The notes under the pieces are model-generated. The model was not told where the DNA came from and made no database searches. It was given only the letters and a program-made list of their open reading frames with translations. From Caenorhabditis elegans (Eukaryota > Nematoda > Chromadorea > Rhabditida > Rhabditidae), in contig NC_003283.11 of assembly GCF_000002985.6 (NCBI RefSeq), forward strand, positions 9,486,001-9,550,000: DNA of 64,000 bases. The letters run 5' to 3'. Each line of letters starts with the position of its first letter. The stretch's first letter is position 1. This document shows positions 1-11,104 of this stretch, piece by piece. The translations under genes and the position numbers were made by a program.

Positions 1-1562
1 CGAAAGTTTAAACCAAAAATTTGCAAAAAAAATCAGCAGTTTCAAGCTATAATGTGCGTAAAATCAGTTTTTGAATTTACTTTTTTGGATAGATATTCAA
101 CAATTGGTATAAATTTGGAGTTATTTATACACAATTATTTTTTTCTACACCCCCATTTTATTCTAGGTATACATTAGACTAATAGTCCATTTTTCCTTTG
201 ATGTGTAAATGTCATTTAGAATTGGCCCATAGTTCTTTTTTGTGCTGAGGATGAATATTTTCAACGTTCTTTGTCTGAAAATATCTTTCAAATTCCGCGA
301 GTTCAAAGTTTTCGTCAATTTTTCAAAAGCGAATTGACTAAAAGTATATGCTATCACATCCTTATTAAAAAAAACAACATGGAAAATTCATAAAATATTA
401 ATTTAAAATCTTTTTTGCATAAAAAATGTTTCTCAGTAGGTATACAGGTATCAGTTGTTCAATATAATATTTCGCGGTCCGAATTTATGTAATCTTCAAT
501 TTTCTATTGCTAATAGAATTCAAATCTGGTTTGAGCAGCTACTGCTCATATTTTCCAACACCTTTTTTGAGCCATCCACTAATCGTCTCTTCCGCCAATA
601 ATCCATCTGAATAATCCCAGCTCCAGCTCCATCTCTCTTTTATTTTTCCTTTCCCTCTTTTTTACGTTCATCATCATCATCATTCTCTTGTTTTGTTCAA
701 TATATTTCAATATTTTTCAATTCATCAAACTATATCTTCCCGTTGACCATTAATTTGTTTCAAATGCTTATTTCTATTCTTCTCCCACTTTTTTTCGTTT
801 TGCCCTTTCCTAAGATCAAACTACGACGTTTTTGTCTCCGGAATGAGTGAAATAAATGACGAGAAGCCAACCAAGAAAAAAATGTAGAGGTGAAAATGTG
901 GAAGAAGGAGAAAAAGGAATGCAAATTAGTCAACCAGAAACATGCATCCGTTATTAGTTTTGTGCATCAATCTCATCTACTTATCCTCTTCTCTACTTTC
1001 TCATTTTGCACCACTTTTTTATAGTCATTAGATTAGATTTTAAAGCAATTGATTATCATCTTAATTTGTCTGCAACGTGATTTTTTATCACAGATGATTG
1101 CAAACGTCTTTTGATTTTGTTGTGAAGCCTGCTCTATTGGCCCAATTCAAACGAGAACTGTAACACATAAAATAGTCAGATCTTGTAAGCAGATTTTTTC
1201 TCGGAATTGGACAAAATCCATAAATACATTTGTAATTTAACCTCTTACGTTAATAAAAACATGCAAATTTTAATCATTTAGTTGATATTGTCTTGGTAAA
1301 TTTTTAGCATACTGTTGTAGAGAAAATGTTCATGTTTCAAATATCCTATTTATAACAAACTCGTCGTTTCGAAAAAAAATGGTTTAAAAAATGGGATACT
1401 AATTGTCTTTTTATGACTTGAAACTCTTCCCTTTAAAAGTAAATTGCTTCATTTCAAGATAATAAAAAAGAAAATGTTCCTGTTTTCAAACTTATTAGAG
1501 TCTCAAAAAAAGACCTACTCTCCTTCTCAAATCCTCCCACAATCCCATTTTGTCATTTACAG
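1..1562. other. Non-coding or upstream intron sequence
   Basis: No reading frame here looks like a real exon. The stretch is AT-rich with a pyrimidine-rich patch around 600-730. It probably holds the promoter, 5' exons or a long first intron of the membrane-protein gene that becomes recognisable at 1563. A short ATG frame at 843 (MSEINDEKPTKKKM, then a stop) has no donor that keeps frame with the next exon, so I do not use it. Confidence 0.4.
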
Positions 1563-2873
1563 AGCTGTCGTCTTCGAAGCAGCAAGTAGTGCTGAGTCAG
1601 GCGTCGGCAGGCTCAGGCTCCGATTCGCGAAAGCCTTCGAAAGTCAATGTGCATGTAAAGGAAGGTGGAGACGCCAGTCGCCGAAATACAATTGACCTCC
1701 AAATCGGGGAAGGACGTTCCAGAAAGAATACATTGGTCAAGGTGAACGGTGAAGTTGTCAGTGTGACTCACTCGGCGAGTAACGACGTAGGTTTTTGGAG
1801 CATTTGAATTTTAGATACATAGTTCTTGTCACTTTTTTCTAAAATTAAAATGAAAAGCCTTTTGAACTCGTTTAGAACTTTCCATCATAGCATCTTGATA
1901 TTAAGGGGTTTTCATCTTTTAAATCTCGTGTAATTTGGATTATTTGTTATTAATATGTATAATTCAGTTTAATGCACATGTTCTAATTTTGACTGTTTTT
2001 ACCTTTCTGTGAGTGCGAGATGGCATTCCCGAGTTTGATGACACCCACAGAAGACCCTCCTTTTTTCCGAGATGTTTTCATTCTACAAAAAATTATTTTA
2101 ACATTTTAGGACATGAGTAACTCGCCGAGGGTTCCTAGAAACCTATCAGTTCGGACAAAGGATCAACAAAATGTAGAGGCAAATGATGATGGTAATGCTT
2201 CGAGAAGAGGGATTGATAACACTCAGGTGAGATTATAGGGACTAAAATGCAAAAAAAAAATGTTTTTTTTCCAGACTTGGCCGTTTTTCAATCCATCAAC
2301 TCGTTTTCGTCTCCTCAAAATAATTTTTGTTTTAATGTGTCTTGTTGATATAATGCATTGGGCTTATCTACTTCGAGACGATACTAATGAGAATCCCAAT
2401 TCTTGGAGATTTTACAAAAAGTTCAAAAGTTTTGATCTCTATTACCTTGTGGCTCGAATGTTCGCTGATATTTTCACTTGTGTTCTCGGTTTGGGTGCTG
2501 CAATGTGGACACGGAAACCTTTGTTAACACTTCCTTGCACCACAATTCAATTGCTCTTTTTGCTCATTCGAGCCGCTGTTTGGTCAGTTAGAAGTTACAA
2601 CAGACTTCTTGAAAAGCTTCATGCTACCAATGAAGATAAGGTGACACTTGAAAATAAATGCAACAATGTTGAACTCTGAACTGTTTTCAGGTCTTCGTAA
2701 TCTGTGAATTTGCACTCCCTGCTATTTGGGCTCTTTTGTCCTTCTTAATTGTTCACACAACTCGTCGTCTCCGATGTTACGAACAATTACACGGATATGC
2801 TCGTCCTCCGATCATCGTTCTCACCGTCAAAAATGACGACAACGACGAAAGTGTTCAAATTGAAATTGCTTAA
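1563..2873 (+). CDS. Multi-pass membrane protein, 3' part (four exons)
   Basis: Four exons join in frame: 1563-1786, 2110-2226, 2275-2640 and 2691-2873. They encode the last 295 or so residues of a protein whose start I could not place; the true first exon lies further left or outside the window. The first ~110 residues are Ser/Arg/Asp-rich and likely cytosolic. They are followed by about four hydrophobic segments: RLLKIIFVLMCLVDIMHWAY, a segment around ADIFTCVLGLGAAMW, a segment around TIQLLFLLIRAAVW, and FALPAIWALLSFLIVHTT. The protein ends in an acidic tail (KNDDNDESVQIEIA). All junctions have GT donors and AG acceptors, and an AATAAA signal lies near 3015. I do not recognise the family; an integral membrane protein of unknown function is the most that can be said. 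Confidence 0.7.
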
Positions 2874-3523
2874 CATCTCTCGCATAATCATTGATGCAGA
2901 ACGGGTTCTCTCTCCCGCACATTTAGTTTGCTCCCTCCACGTTTTTCAGAATTTGATACTCATTCGATTTTCTGTTTGGTTAGTAACTTACTTTACTCCT
3001 ACTTCACAGCTTCCAATAAAAATTATTATGATTATCATTCTGTGACACTATAAAACGAAAGTCTATTGGCAGTATAATAATCGAAACCAAAATTCCAAGG
3101 TCAACAATTTTGGTATATGAATGTACGTGATAGTTTTCAATTTCAACTCTCTTCCAGGTACCAAAGTTGAAAATTCCTTGGAATACATTCTCTAGTTGTC
3201 GTTTTTTATCGTAGAATGAAAGTTCAATAAGCTATCAGGTGATTGATTAAAAGTCAGGTAGTAAATTAATAGGATTATCTGGTAAGGTGCTTCGAACGTA
3301 ATCAGCAGTCAATCCAAACCGAATAGTTCACATAAATTTTTGAACTCGGATTTGCTGTGTGTGTTTTCTTCAAAAAATTCAAAATGCTGAAAAACATGCC
3401 GTTTTACAATTGTTTAAGAAAACAGAGTGTAAACATTTTGTAGTTGGAAGATTTTGTTACCAGTGTTTTATCCTTTCAATAACAATTTTCAGAAAATCAA
3501 ACAGTGGTTTAATTTTTAATTCA

Positions 3524-3731
3524 TTATCGGCATGTTCCCTTGTAACAAGTGGCTGGCATCTTGCAATCACAGCCGTAACAGTCTCCGCCAGTAGGCACGT
3601 GGCAACGTCCTCTCGGTGGAACTTTGAATGTAATCTGAAAAGGGAAAGAGCTCCGCTTGATAAAAAGTAATCTTGTTTACCGTTGATTGGAAAAAATACA
3701 ACAGGAAGAGTAACAAGACGAGAAAATTCAT
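3524..3731 (-). CDS. Small secreted Cys-rich peptide 1
   Basis: Two exons, 3731-3681 and 3634-3524, encode 53 residues. Exon 1 (17 codons) is a signal peptide, MNFLVLLLFLLYFFQST. Exon 2 (36 codons) is the mature part, with six cysteines, a PTGGDCYGCDCK core and the C-terminus ATCYKGTCR. The intron is 46 bp and in phase 0. A close paralogue lies at 4028-5485 on the same strand, with a second exon of exactly the same length and 27 of 36 identical residues. The organisation (signal-peptide exon plus one Cys-rich exon) is typical of nematode secreted immune or antimicrobial-type peptides. A relationship to the fungus-induced (FIP/FIPR) group is possible but not shown. Confidence 0.75.
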
Positions 3732-4027
3732 TTGGTATTGAAGGCGAAACAATAACGGAACAAGTGACGAAACTAAATAAGAGGGGCGTATTTTATCCAT
3801 TTTGAAACCCGAACAAATTGAAATAACAAAAGAGGATTAGTGTTAAACTGTCTGAGTTCTGTTTTATTGTATCATGGTTCTAAGGAGATGAACTTTTCAA
3901 AGAGCAGTGGAGGTTGTCTTTATGTGCGGGTATTGTTTGAAAAATATACCGGTTTATTGTTTTCGGAACAATATTAAAATTCATTATTTATTTGTAGAAT
4001 CACTGCAGGATACTTCGAACAAATAAT

Positions 4028-5485
4028 TTAACGGCATGTTCCTTTATAGCAGGTGGCTGGCTTCTTGCAATCACATCTGTAACAGTCTCCTCCTGGTGGA
4101 ACATAGCACAAGCCTGTTGGTGGAACGTTGAACGAGTTCTGAAAAAAAGAAACATGACAAATATAATGAACATTTTAATTTTCAAAATAATCCTGCACTA
4201 CACAAATATTTGACCACTCGGCAAAACGGCCTAACTTCATAGCATACTCTTGCAACTTCTTATCAACAATTAGGCATTTTAGCTTTTAAGCAAACTTTTG
4301 CAGCTTTTCAGACGACTTTTGCAATTTCTTAGCAGATGTAAAGCTAAATTTCGCTCACAATCCCGTTGGTTTTCGCAACTTCTTAACAGCTTTTTACAAA
4401 GCTATATAAATGTTTTTATTAAGTTGCAGGAGTTTGCTATGAAGTTGCGACGTTTTGCCGAGCAGTTAAAATCAAATCTAAAAGTGCGCAATTAATAGAA
4501 AAATGAGGTTTATAGATTTCAACATCAATCAGTTGTAAGTTGTATTTTATTTTTCCAGCGGCTTTATGATGTTTTTCGATATTTTGTTATCACTTGCCAT
4601 CTATCTTCAGCTAATTGCCATCCAAGGAAGTTGGAACAATTTGTTAAAAATTGGCTACATGCTAACTGTCGTAAGGAAATCGCTACCAATTGCCGAATTT
4701 TAAAAATCACAAACAAACCGATTTTAAAAATGGTTATAAGAAGTATATTATAAAACAAAAAGTTGGCATATTGCAGATTTGATAGAATTTTTTCGTATTA
4801 AAGGTGGAGTATGCCAGTGAAAAAATAGCTAATTGTAAGGTCACTTCTACAGTCCAAAAGTGAGCAAATACCATATTAAATACCAGCCGTGGACCGCACC
4901 TCCGGCGCGGCCCTCGACTTCTGGAGCTGAAAACCAATTTTTCTGAAACTACCGTAATCATACAGTACTCCTACCGTACCACCATTGTACCACTACAGTA
5001 CCCCGACTATATCCCTACACTAACCCCAACTCACTATCCCTCCAGAAGCTAAAACTTCGCAGACTACAAAGACTACATAGACTACAAACTATGGACAAAC
5101 GGAATAAGCGCTCTATATATAGTAAATGATTTTTGAAATTTTTTAGTTGCAGTTGAAAAGTAGTAATAGTTTTTGCAAGTCATCATTTTGGAAGCCGAAC
5201 AAATAATTATTTGAAACCAAATAATCTTATATCCTATCTTAAATGATCCTAAAATGTAGTAATGTAGTAAAACCAAAACTTTGACAACTAATTTTTAGAT
5301 AAACTATCTTGGACAAATCTTGGAATTTTTTAAATGTATTGAAACCCCCGCTAGCGCTACTGTACCATTAAACCATATTTCGAAAATGTTCTATCAAAGA
5401 TTTTTCGCAGAAGTTTAAAATAACTTACAGCAACCGAAGCCATCATGACGACAAGAACCGTAAGAACAAGAGAGAACAGCTTCAT
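4028..5485 (-). CDS. Small secreted Cys-rich peptide 2 (paralogue)
   Basis: Exon 1 (5485-5429) encodes the signal peptide MKLFSLVLTVLVVMMASVA and ends at a GTAAGT donor. Exon 2 (4138-4028) follows a TTTTTTTCAG acceptor in phase 0 and encodes 36 residues with VPPGGDCYRCDCKKPATC and the same YKGTCR end as the neighbouring paralogue. The mature protein therefore has the same six-cysteine spacing. The intron is about 1.29 kb, against 46 bp in the sister gene. It contains a fold-back repeat (4209-4470) and a low-complexity stretch (4960-5100), so it appears to have grown by repeat insertion. The distance between exons makes the join less certain than in peptide 1, but no other first exon or second exon is available nearby. 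Function unknown; secreted defence peptide is an inference. Confidence 0.65.
4209..4470. repeat. Fold-back (inverted-repeat) element in intron
   Basis: The ~50-bp left arm starting at 4209 (core CTCGGCAAAACG ... AACTTCATAGCA) is matched in reverse complement by the right arm ending at 4470 (TGCTATGAAGTT ... CGTTTTGCCGAG). The interior carries degenerate repeats of TTGCAACTTCT-like words. It looks like a small non-autonomous MITE or palindromic repeat inside the long intron of the second Cys-rich peptide gene. No clear target-site duplication was found. Confidence 0.7.
4960..5105. repeat. Low-complexity CTAC-rich stretch
   Basis: Short degenerate repeats run through here: TACAGTACTCCTACCGTACC-like words, followed by tandem GACTACAAA / GACTACATA units around 5062-5092. 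No coding potential is seen. It contributes to the expansion of the host intron. Confidence 0.5.
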
Positions 5486-7440
5486 ATTTACTGGAAAAAA
5501 TGATTTAAAGGATGGCGGAGAAACTGGTAAAAGTATACGGTGGAGTTCAAATACAAGAGACCAATATAGCTACACAAACGAATTGTTTGTCGCATTGTCA
5601 ATGTCACTTTTGTATTTCCACGTTTACAAATGGAAATCAAAAAGAAATTGAAAAATCAACAGAAATAATGTACGGTATACCGGTAATCGGCTTTTAATTA
5701 AATTCTACTGGCAATGAACTGCCTACCATATGACCCGCTTATATGGAGAATATGCTGATAAGAGAAATGAGCTGATAATTGAATTTGAAAGGGTGACATC
5801 AATTGGGCAGGAAATGTCTATGAAATGAAAAGTTGGAAAATAAGTAGAACTAAAAGTAATTGTACAAACAAATCCAACGTACAAACATAGTTCCCCGTAC
5901 TGTTTGTTCACTACCAAATGCGTGTCAATTTATTTCACAGTACTCGTTTTCTCTATCTCCTCTTTTGTGGTATACCAATTTTGCAAATTGCGAATAAAAA
6001 TGAATGAGTCATCGATAAAGACCAAAAGATGGAAACAAAATATGAAAATCTAATGTTTAATTCTACGATTTTATTAGTTCATGGCACAGAACATGATATT
6101 TGGCGTGGGTGAAAGATAGGCAGACGGGCAGTTATCGGTTTTCCGGCTGCAAAAAACCATTTGTATGTCACGATCGAACAAAGTTTTGAATTTGAATTGG
6201 AAGAATTGAACATTGAATCGCATTTTATAATGTTTTGAAAAATGAAACAAAAACTTTTTTGAACAAAATAATGGAAAAATCTCATGACGCAAAACAACAA
6301 AAACCTTGGCATTTCTGGGTGATTCCTTAAAGAAAGAAACAAATGTATCTCATTGAACATTTATTTTTAAATACCTATGTATTTTAATCGAAAAATTCAA
6401 AAGTACACCGGAAGACTGCCAACAGAACTTTGATCATTTGAACAAAAAATTTAATTCTCATTTGTTCTTAGACTGTTTGCCACATGCTGTAAGGATCATC
6501 TTCACGTGTTATGATGTTAGGTTTAGCCTACGAGTATTTATGTTTACTTAAAGTTGTGAAACTTTGCATTATTCTTTCATAATCGAATTTGCACTTTCCA
6601 CTTAACTGACATACATCAGGTGGCAAGCGGATTATAGACAACGGTACGAATAGATAGGGAAATTGAAAAGCATTCGAAAAAAACTAACAATCAAATCATA
6701 ATTCCAAGAGTCAATTGGGTCATAAGGCACATCAGAATGAACCTTCGATAAGCTATTCAAGTCTTCGATAGACTTCTTGTTTTTCTGCACAGGAGAGGAT
6801 AGAAGTCCGTGGTGTACATTTGCACGATTATTTCTCGCAAACAAGTCAATAAATAACAACTTTCAATAGGTCTTTAATAGATCACTTAGGCAAATATTCG
6901 TTCTAAAAAACTAGAAACCGGTTTCCGGACTGAACTTTGTTTATTGGGGATCTTATTAACATGTCAGTTCATTAACTAATATTTTCATTCTACACTTTTT
7001 GAAAATTCTGTGGAGCGCTTTTTTCCGTTACAGAATCTTCCTGAAGATGAAGCCTAAGATCATTTTCAAATTACAATATGCACCACAAATCTGAAGCTTT
7101 AAGAGGTGAAATAGCTTTTTCCTGGGAAAATTATCATAAAATTCTCCAAGCACAGCAGAAAAACGAACTTGAGAAAAACACGTGGCAATTATTATAATTT
7201 GTCAATATATTTTTATAACATTATTCTAATTGGAATGAGCGCTCTGATAAGGGAACGGAAATTGTGAATTTTGAAAACAATTGTGAAAACTTCTCTGTTT
7301 CGAAGTTTTAGGACTTGTACAGTAATGCACCTGTATCCTCCTGTATCAGGCTTTTGTAGAAAATTGTTGTGATTACGGATGATAATTGATATTTTTAAAC
7401 TATCTGAATCATAGCTGTTACGATTTGAACATTTTACCAT
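5486..7440. other. Gene-poor intergenic stretch
   Basis: About 2 kb without a gene I can defend. Short minus-strand open frames near 6075-6360, 6632-6859 and 7213-7440 lack convincing starts, splice sites or domains. The 6632-6859 frame has an acceptor-like TCCTGTGCAG and a protein-like stretch (KKSIEDLNSLSKVHSD) and may be a relic exon. Confidence 0.4.
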
Positions 7441-10400
7441 CCAAATTGTATTGTATTGTATTTATTACGATTCAAATCGTGATCAAAAATAAATAGTGAA
7501 TAGACATGAATAAGTTAAGGCCCAAACATCATAGAGAAATTGATAATAATCACAAAAATTGATAATAAACATACAGAAAATGAATTATCATCTGAAAAGT
7601 TGATTAGTTGGTACATGAATGTGCGGGTGTCAGGGAGATGAATAATGGGTAACATGAAAGTAGTGGACATAAAAGTATTAAACATGCATAGGACATGAGG
7701 TGCCAAAATAAGATTCATTGCGCTAATTTTTTATAGAACTTAATACTCTATTTGTGAAAAAGTGCCTTCGTAGTTTGGTTTTGCATTTCCCCCAGATGAA
7801 CTTGGTTTTGGTACGAGTTTTACTATTTTTGTCTATTTTGAAAAATTGGTCAGAGTCAATATCAACTTTGTTCACTAGCATTTTCGACAAGAAAACTTTA
7901 TCAATAGCTTTACGCCGAGCCTCCAAAGTTGATAAGTTAAATAGTTCATTACGTTGAATAGCGCTCTTATAGTCGGGGTCATCTGTTCTGATGTATTTTC
8001 CCTTTTGCCTGCTGTATAGTTTCCTAGTGAACGAGTTTTGTACGGATTCAATTGCTTTAATATCTTGTTTTTTCAACGGACTACTTACTTCGGTACCATA
8101 TTCAAGTATGGGTCTCACAAAAGTTTTGTAAAGTAATGTATGGAGCCGTGTGTTCTTACTGCAATAGTTCGAAAATATTTGATGGATCATAAACTTAGAT
8201 TTCATTACTGATTTTTTTCAATGCATTGAAAAGCTAAGGTTTGGCTCAATTTGAAATCCTAGATCTCTGACAATAGTACTCCGAGTAATTAGACTATTTT
8301 CTATGGTATATTGGAACTCTGTAGTATTTCTACCTAGTGATATGCATACCGTTTTATCATTGTTTAATGCTAGTTTTGTCGATTTAGACCACTCTACAAT
8401 TGTTTCAATGGCTTTTTGTAAGTGAACGTTATTGTTTGAGTTGCTTGGTATAGCAGTGTAAAGTTTCAAATCATCTGCAAATTGCTTGCATTTGATAGCG
8501 GGCGGCAAAATGTTAGGAATTTCGTTCACAAATATACCAAAAAGTAATGGTGATAACACAGCCCTTGCGGGACTCCACAATCTGCTCTTTTGAAGCTAGA
8601 CAATGAATCGCCTACTTTAACTTGAAAGACTCGATTCGTTAGAAAGGCAATTATCCAGTTGATAAGATTTTTGTTGATTTTCAAATTAATAAGTCTATCC
8701 AGCAATTGACAATGGGGGATACGGTCAAAGGCTTTCGCAAAATCTAAGTAAATCACGTCTACCTGGTTGCCTGTGTCTATAGCGTCTGACCAGTCGTTTA
8801 CCGCCTCAAGCGTACATGTTATTGTTGATTTTTTGGGCCTAAATCCATGTTGGGCGTTGCTCCAAAAATGTTTCTCTTCTAGGTACGGAAGTATTTGTTT
8901 CAATAGACATCTTTCATAAATTCGACACAAATGGGAAGTTAGACTAATTGGCCTAAACTGCGATGCTAATTTTGGCTTCGGAACTTTGTTTAGAGGTATT
9001 ACAATGGACCTTCTCCAGCATTCTGGCACCTCCCCTCTCATCATTGATATGTTGCAAAGCTGAGCTATTTGGCTACTTATTAGTGGAGCTATAATTTTTA
9101 GGAACTTAAAAGGAACACCATCAGATGTTTGTGAACATGAGGATTTCGCTTTACTTATCATTTTATAAATTTCGTTATCTGTGACCCATGGTATTCCCTG
9201 ATGTGAGGTGTAGCTATCTGGGATTTGAAGAGGGCGAGAGGCCTTGTTTATGTATTGGTCTTCAAAATTTGTTGCTAAGATTTCAGCTTTTTCAGTGTCT
9301 GTATTTGCGGTATGCCCATCTCTGCTAGTCAGAGAGGGAACTGAAACTACTTTTGGCTTTAGACAATTCTTTACGTCGTGTGTGAATTTAGAATTCCCTC
9401 TTTGTTCTAGGTTCTTAAGCTCAACATTTCTACGATATTTCAGTAATTTTTTCCTATACCGTTTAGCTGCGGCCACATAAATCAGAAAGTCTTTTGTGTC
9501 CCTTGAATTTAAAGCGTTTCTATAAGTAATTTCAACAAAATCTCTCAGTGCATTGAGGTACGGTGGAAGGAATATCTCATCTGCTTTAACAGTTCTTTTC
9601 GGGATTGAGAGTTCAAAAGTGCTTTGCATTTCTGCTAAAAACTGATCAAACATGTCATTCACTGAATTGTGAGCACTAAAGAGTTGATTCCAGTTTATAT
9701 TGTCAATGCACTGAACACATTTGTTCCAATCAATATTTTTGAAATCATAAACTTCCTTGCTGGCGGTGTGTTGCTTCTGTAGGAGATCAATACTAAACTG
9801 GAGTCTACGATGGTCACTGTTTCCTAGTGGTGAAAAAATTTTTATTTTTGAAACATTGAGGTTAGAAAAGACCAAATCAAGGATGTTAGATGCTCTGGTG
9901 GGGTTGGTTACGAACTGTTTCAATTTTTGGGTTTTGCAGAATTCTATTAACATTGTGCCTAATCGGGTATCAGATTGTGGATCTTGCCCACTCCAATTAA
10001 TACTGCTAACATTCAAATCTCCTAGTATAACAATTTGACCCGGGTGATCGGTTATGTCTTCGAGCTTATTCAACAAAGTCACAGTATCATGAAAAGATGC
10101 GGTTGGAGGCCTATATATGTTTACTATGCGTAGTGGAGTGACATTGACGTTGACATCTAAGACCAATATTTCGAAAGCTTTGCGTTTCGATTCTGCAAGA
10201 ACCACACTACAGCTTATACTATTTTTTACTAGAGTACATACTCCGCCGCCCCTTTGTTCATCTGGACGATCTGCACGGTAAACCTGGTAGTTTTTATTAT
10301 TGAAAATAGAGTTTTGCGTTTTACTTGTAAGCCATGTTTCTTGCAAGCAGACTAAGTCATGTTCATTTGTGGTCAATTCCCCCATTAGTTCTAATCGATT

Positions 10401-10690
10401 AGCATTAACAGATCTTATATTGGCACATAGTACATTTAATTTGAGGCCTGGGATTGGGGAACAATTTAATTTTGAGAATAAAAAACCTTTAGAATACACG
10501 CTCAGTTTTTTGGGACGTTCTTAGCGGGCTGCATAATAGAGACTCGAGGTGGTTGGTTCTGCGTGGAGTTATGTGAAGGATTTTTGTTTACACGTGAACT
10601 ATTGTTGGTGTGCATGGCGGTGGGTTGGGAATTGGTGGGTTGGAGTGATGTGGATTGACGGAATTTGATGCGGTTTTCTCTAAATTAAAA
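7441..10690 (-). mobile_element. CR1/Jockey-like non-LTR retrotransposon copy
   Basis: A minus-strand LINE copy. Its coding part (10524 down to 7723) encodes an apurinic-type endonuclease followed by reverse transcriptase. The 3' end has an untranslated stretch and finishes in short tandem repeats (AATACAATACAATAC on the minus strand, around 7445-7465), as CR1-clade elements do instead of poly(A). The 5' end is uncertain; a short frame ending MQPAKNVPKN overlaps the start of the large frame and may be the end of ORF1 or a 5' extension. The element inserted between the Cys-rich peptide genes and gsnl-1. The coding region carries one frameshift and one stop, so this copy cannot make a full protein, though it appears young. 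Confidence 0.8.
7723..10523 (-). pseudogene. LINE ORF2 (endonuclease-reverse transcriptase), broken
   Basis: Three minus-strand blocks join into one ORF2 of about 930 codons. Block 1 (10523-8526) has endonuclease motifs NIRSVNANR, LVCLQETWL, ILGDLNVSSINW and SDHRRLQFS, then RT motifs HGFRPKKSTI and VIYLDFAKAFDRIPH. Block 2 (8580-8218) has VLSPLLFGIFVNEI and the catalytic FADDLKLY box. Block 3 (8205-7723) is the C-terminal domain (LEYGTEVSSPLKK, LRRHFFTNRVLSSIKN). Frame changes near 8565, inside the conserved VPQG motif, consistent with a one-base loss. Blocks 2 and 3 share a frame and are separated by a single TGA at 8218-8220. All catalytic motifs are still recognisable, which fits recent inactivation. 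The exact start is unknown because no ATG follows the upstream stop at 10524. Confidence 0.85.
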
Positions 10691-11104
10691 ACAAAGTGTG
10701 ACATTCAAGCATTGATTGAAGAAAAGCTGGATGTTCTGGTGACTTAAACATTTTCAATGGTTATTCTGGTTTGCTCATGGTCAAACTTCATAATAAATTC
10801 AAATCTTCTCAAACTTTGATCGCTCTATGTTCATGTGAACCTTTGGATTGCACAGCTTCATTTAATGATCTGAACAATCTAAATCCAAAACAGACAAACA
10901 AGAAAGTTAATCGTCAGTCTCCCGCCCATTCACATTGTAAAATGCTCAAAGTAATTGGTGAGAGAGCAATTGAATTATTAGAGACACAGACAACACACGT
11001 TTTTTACACTTTCTGACGGGTCCATAGGATGCGGAAGGGTCGTTTTCTCTGCTCATTTCATTGCTTGTTGATTCTGGTGGTCAACAAAAAAGTTCTAAAC
11101 TACA

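Noticed and set aside
843-887. Short ATG frame MSEINDEKPTKKKM as first exon of the membrane-protein gene
   Set aside because: It ends in TAG, and the only nearby GT donor gives the wrong phase for the exon at 1563.
6079-6360. Two overlapping minus-strand frames, one ending FCAMN with three Cys
   Set aside because: A TTTTTTGCAG acceptor precedes the Cys-containing part, but no first exon with a signal peptide could be joined in phase.
6632-6859. Minus-strand frame with protein-like residues (SSPVQKNKKSIEDLNSLSKV)
   Set aside because: No ATG in context, no in-phase donor or partner exon, no signal peptide or domain. Kept only as a possible relic exon.
7213-7440. Minus-strand frame beginning MVKCSNRNSYDSD
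   Set aside because: It lies just past the LINE 3' end; no splice context or homology seen, and it is probably chance.
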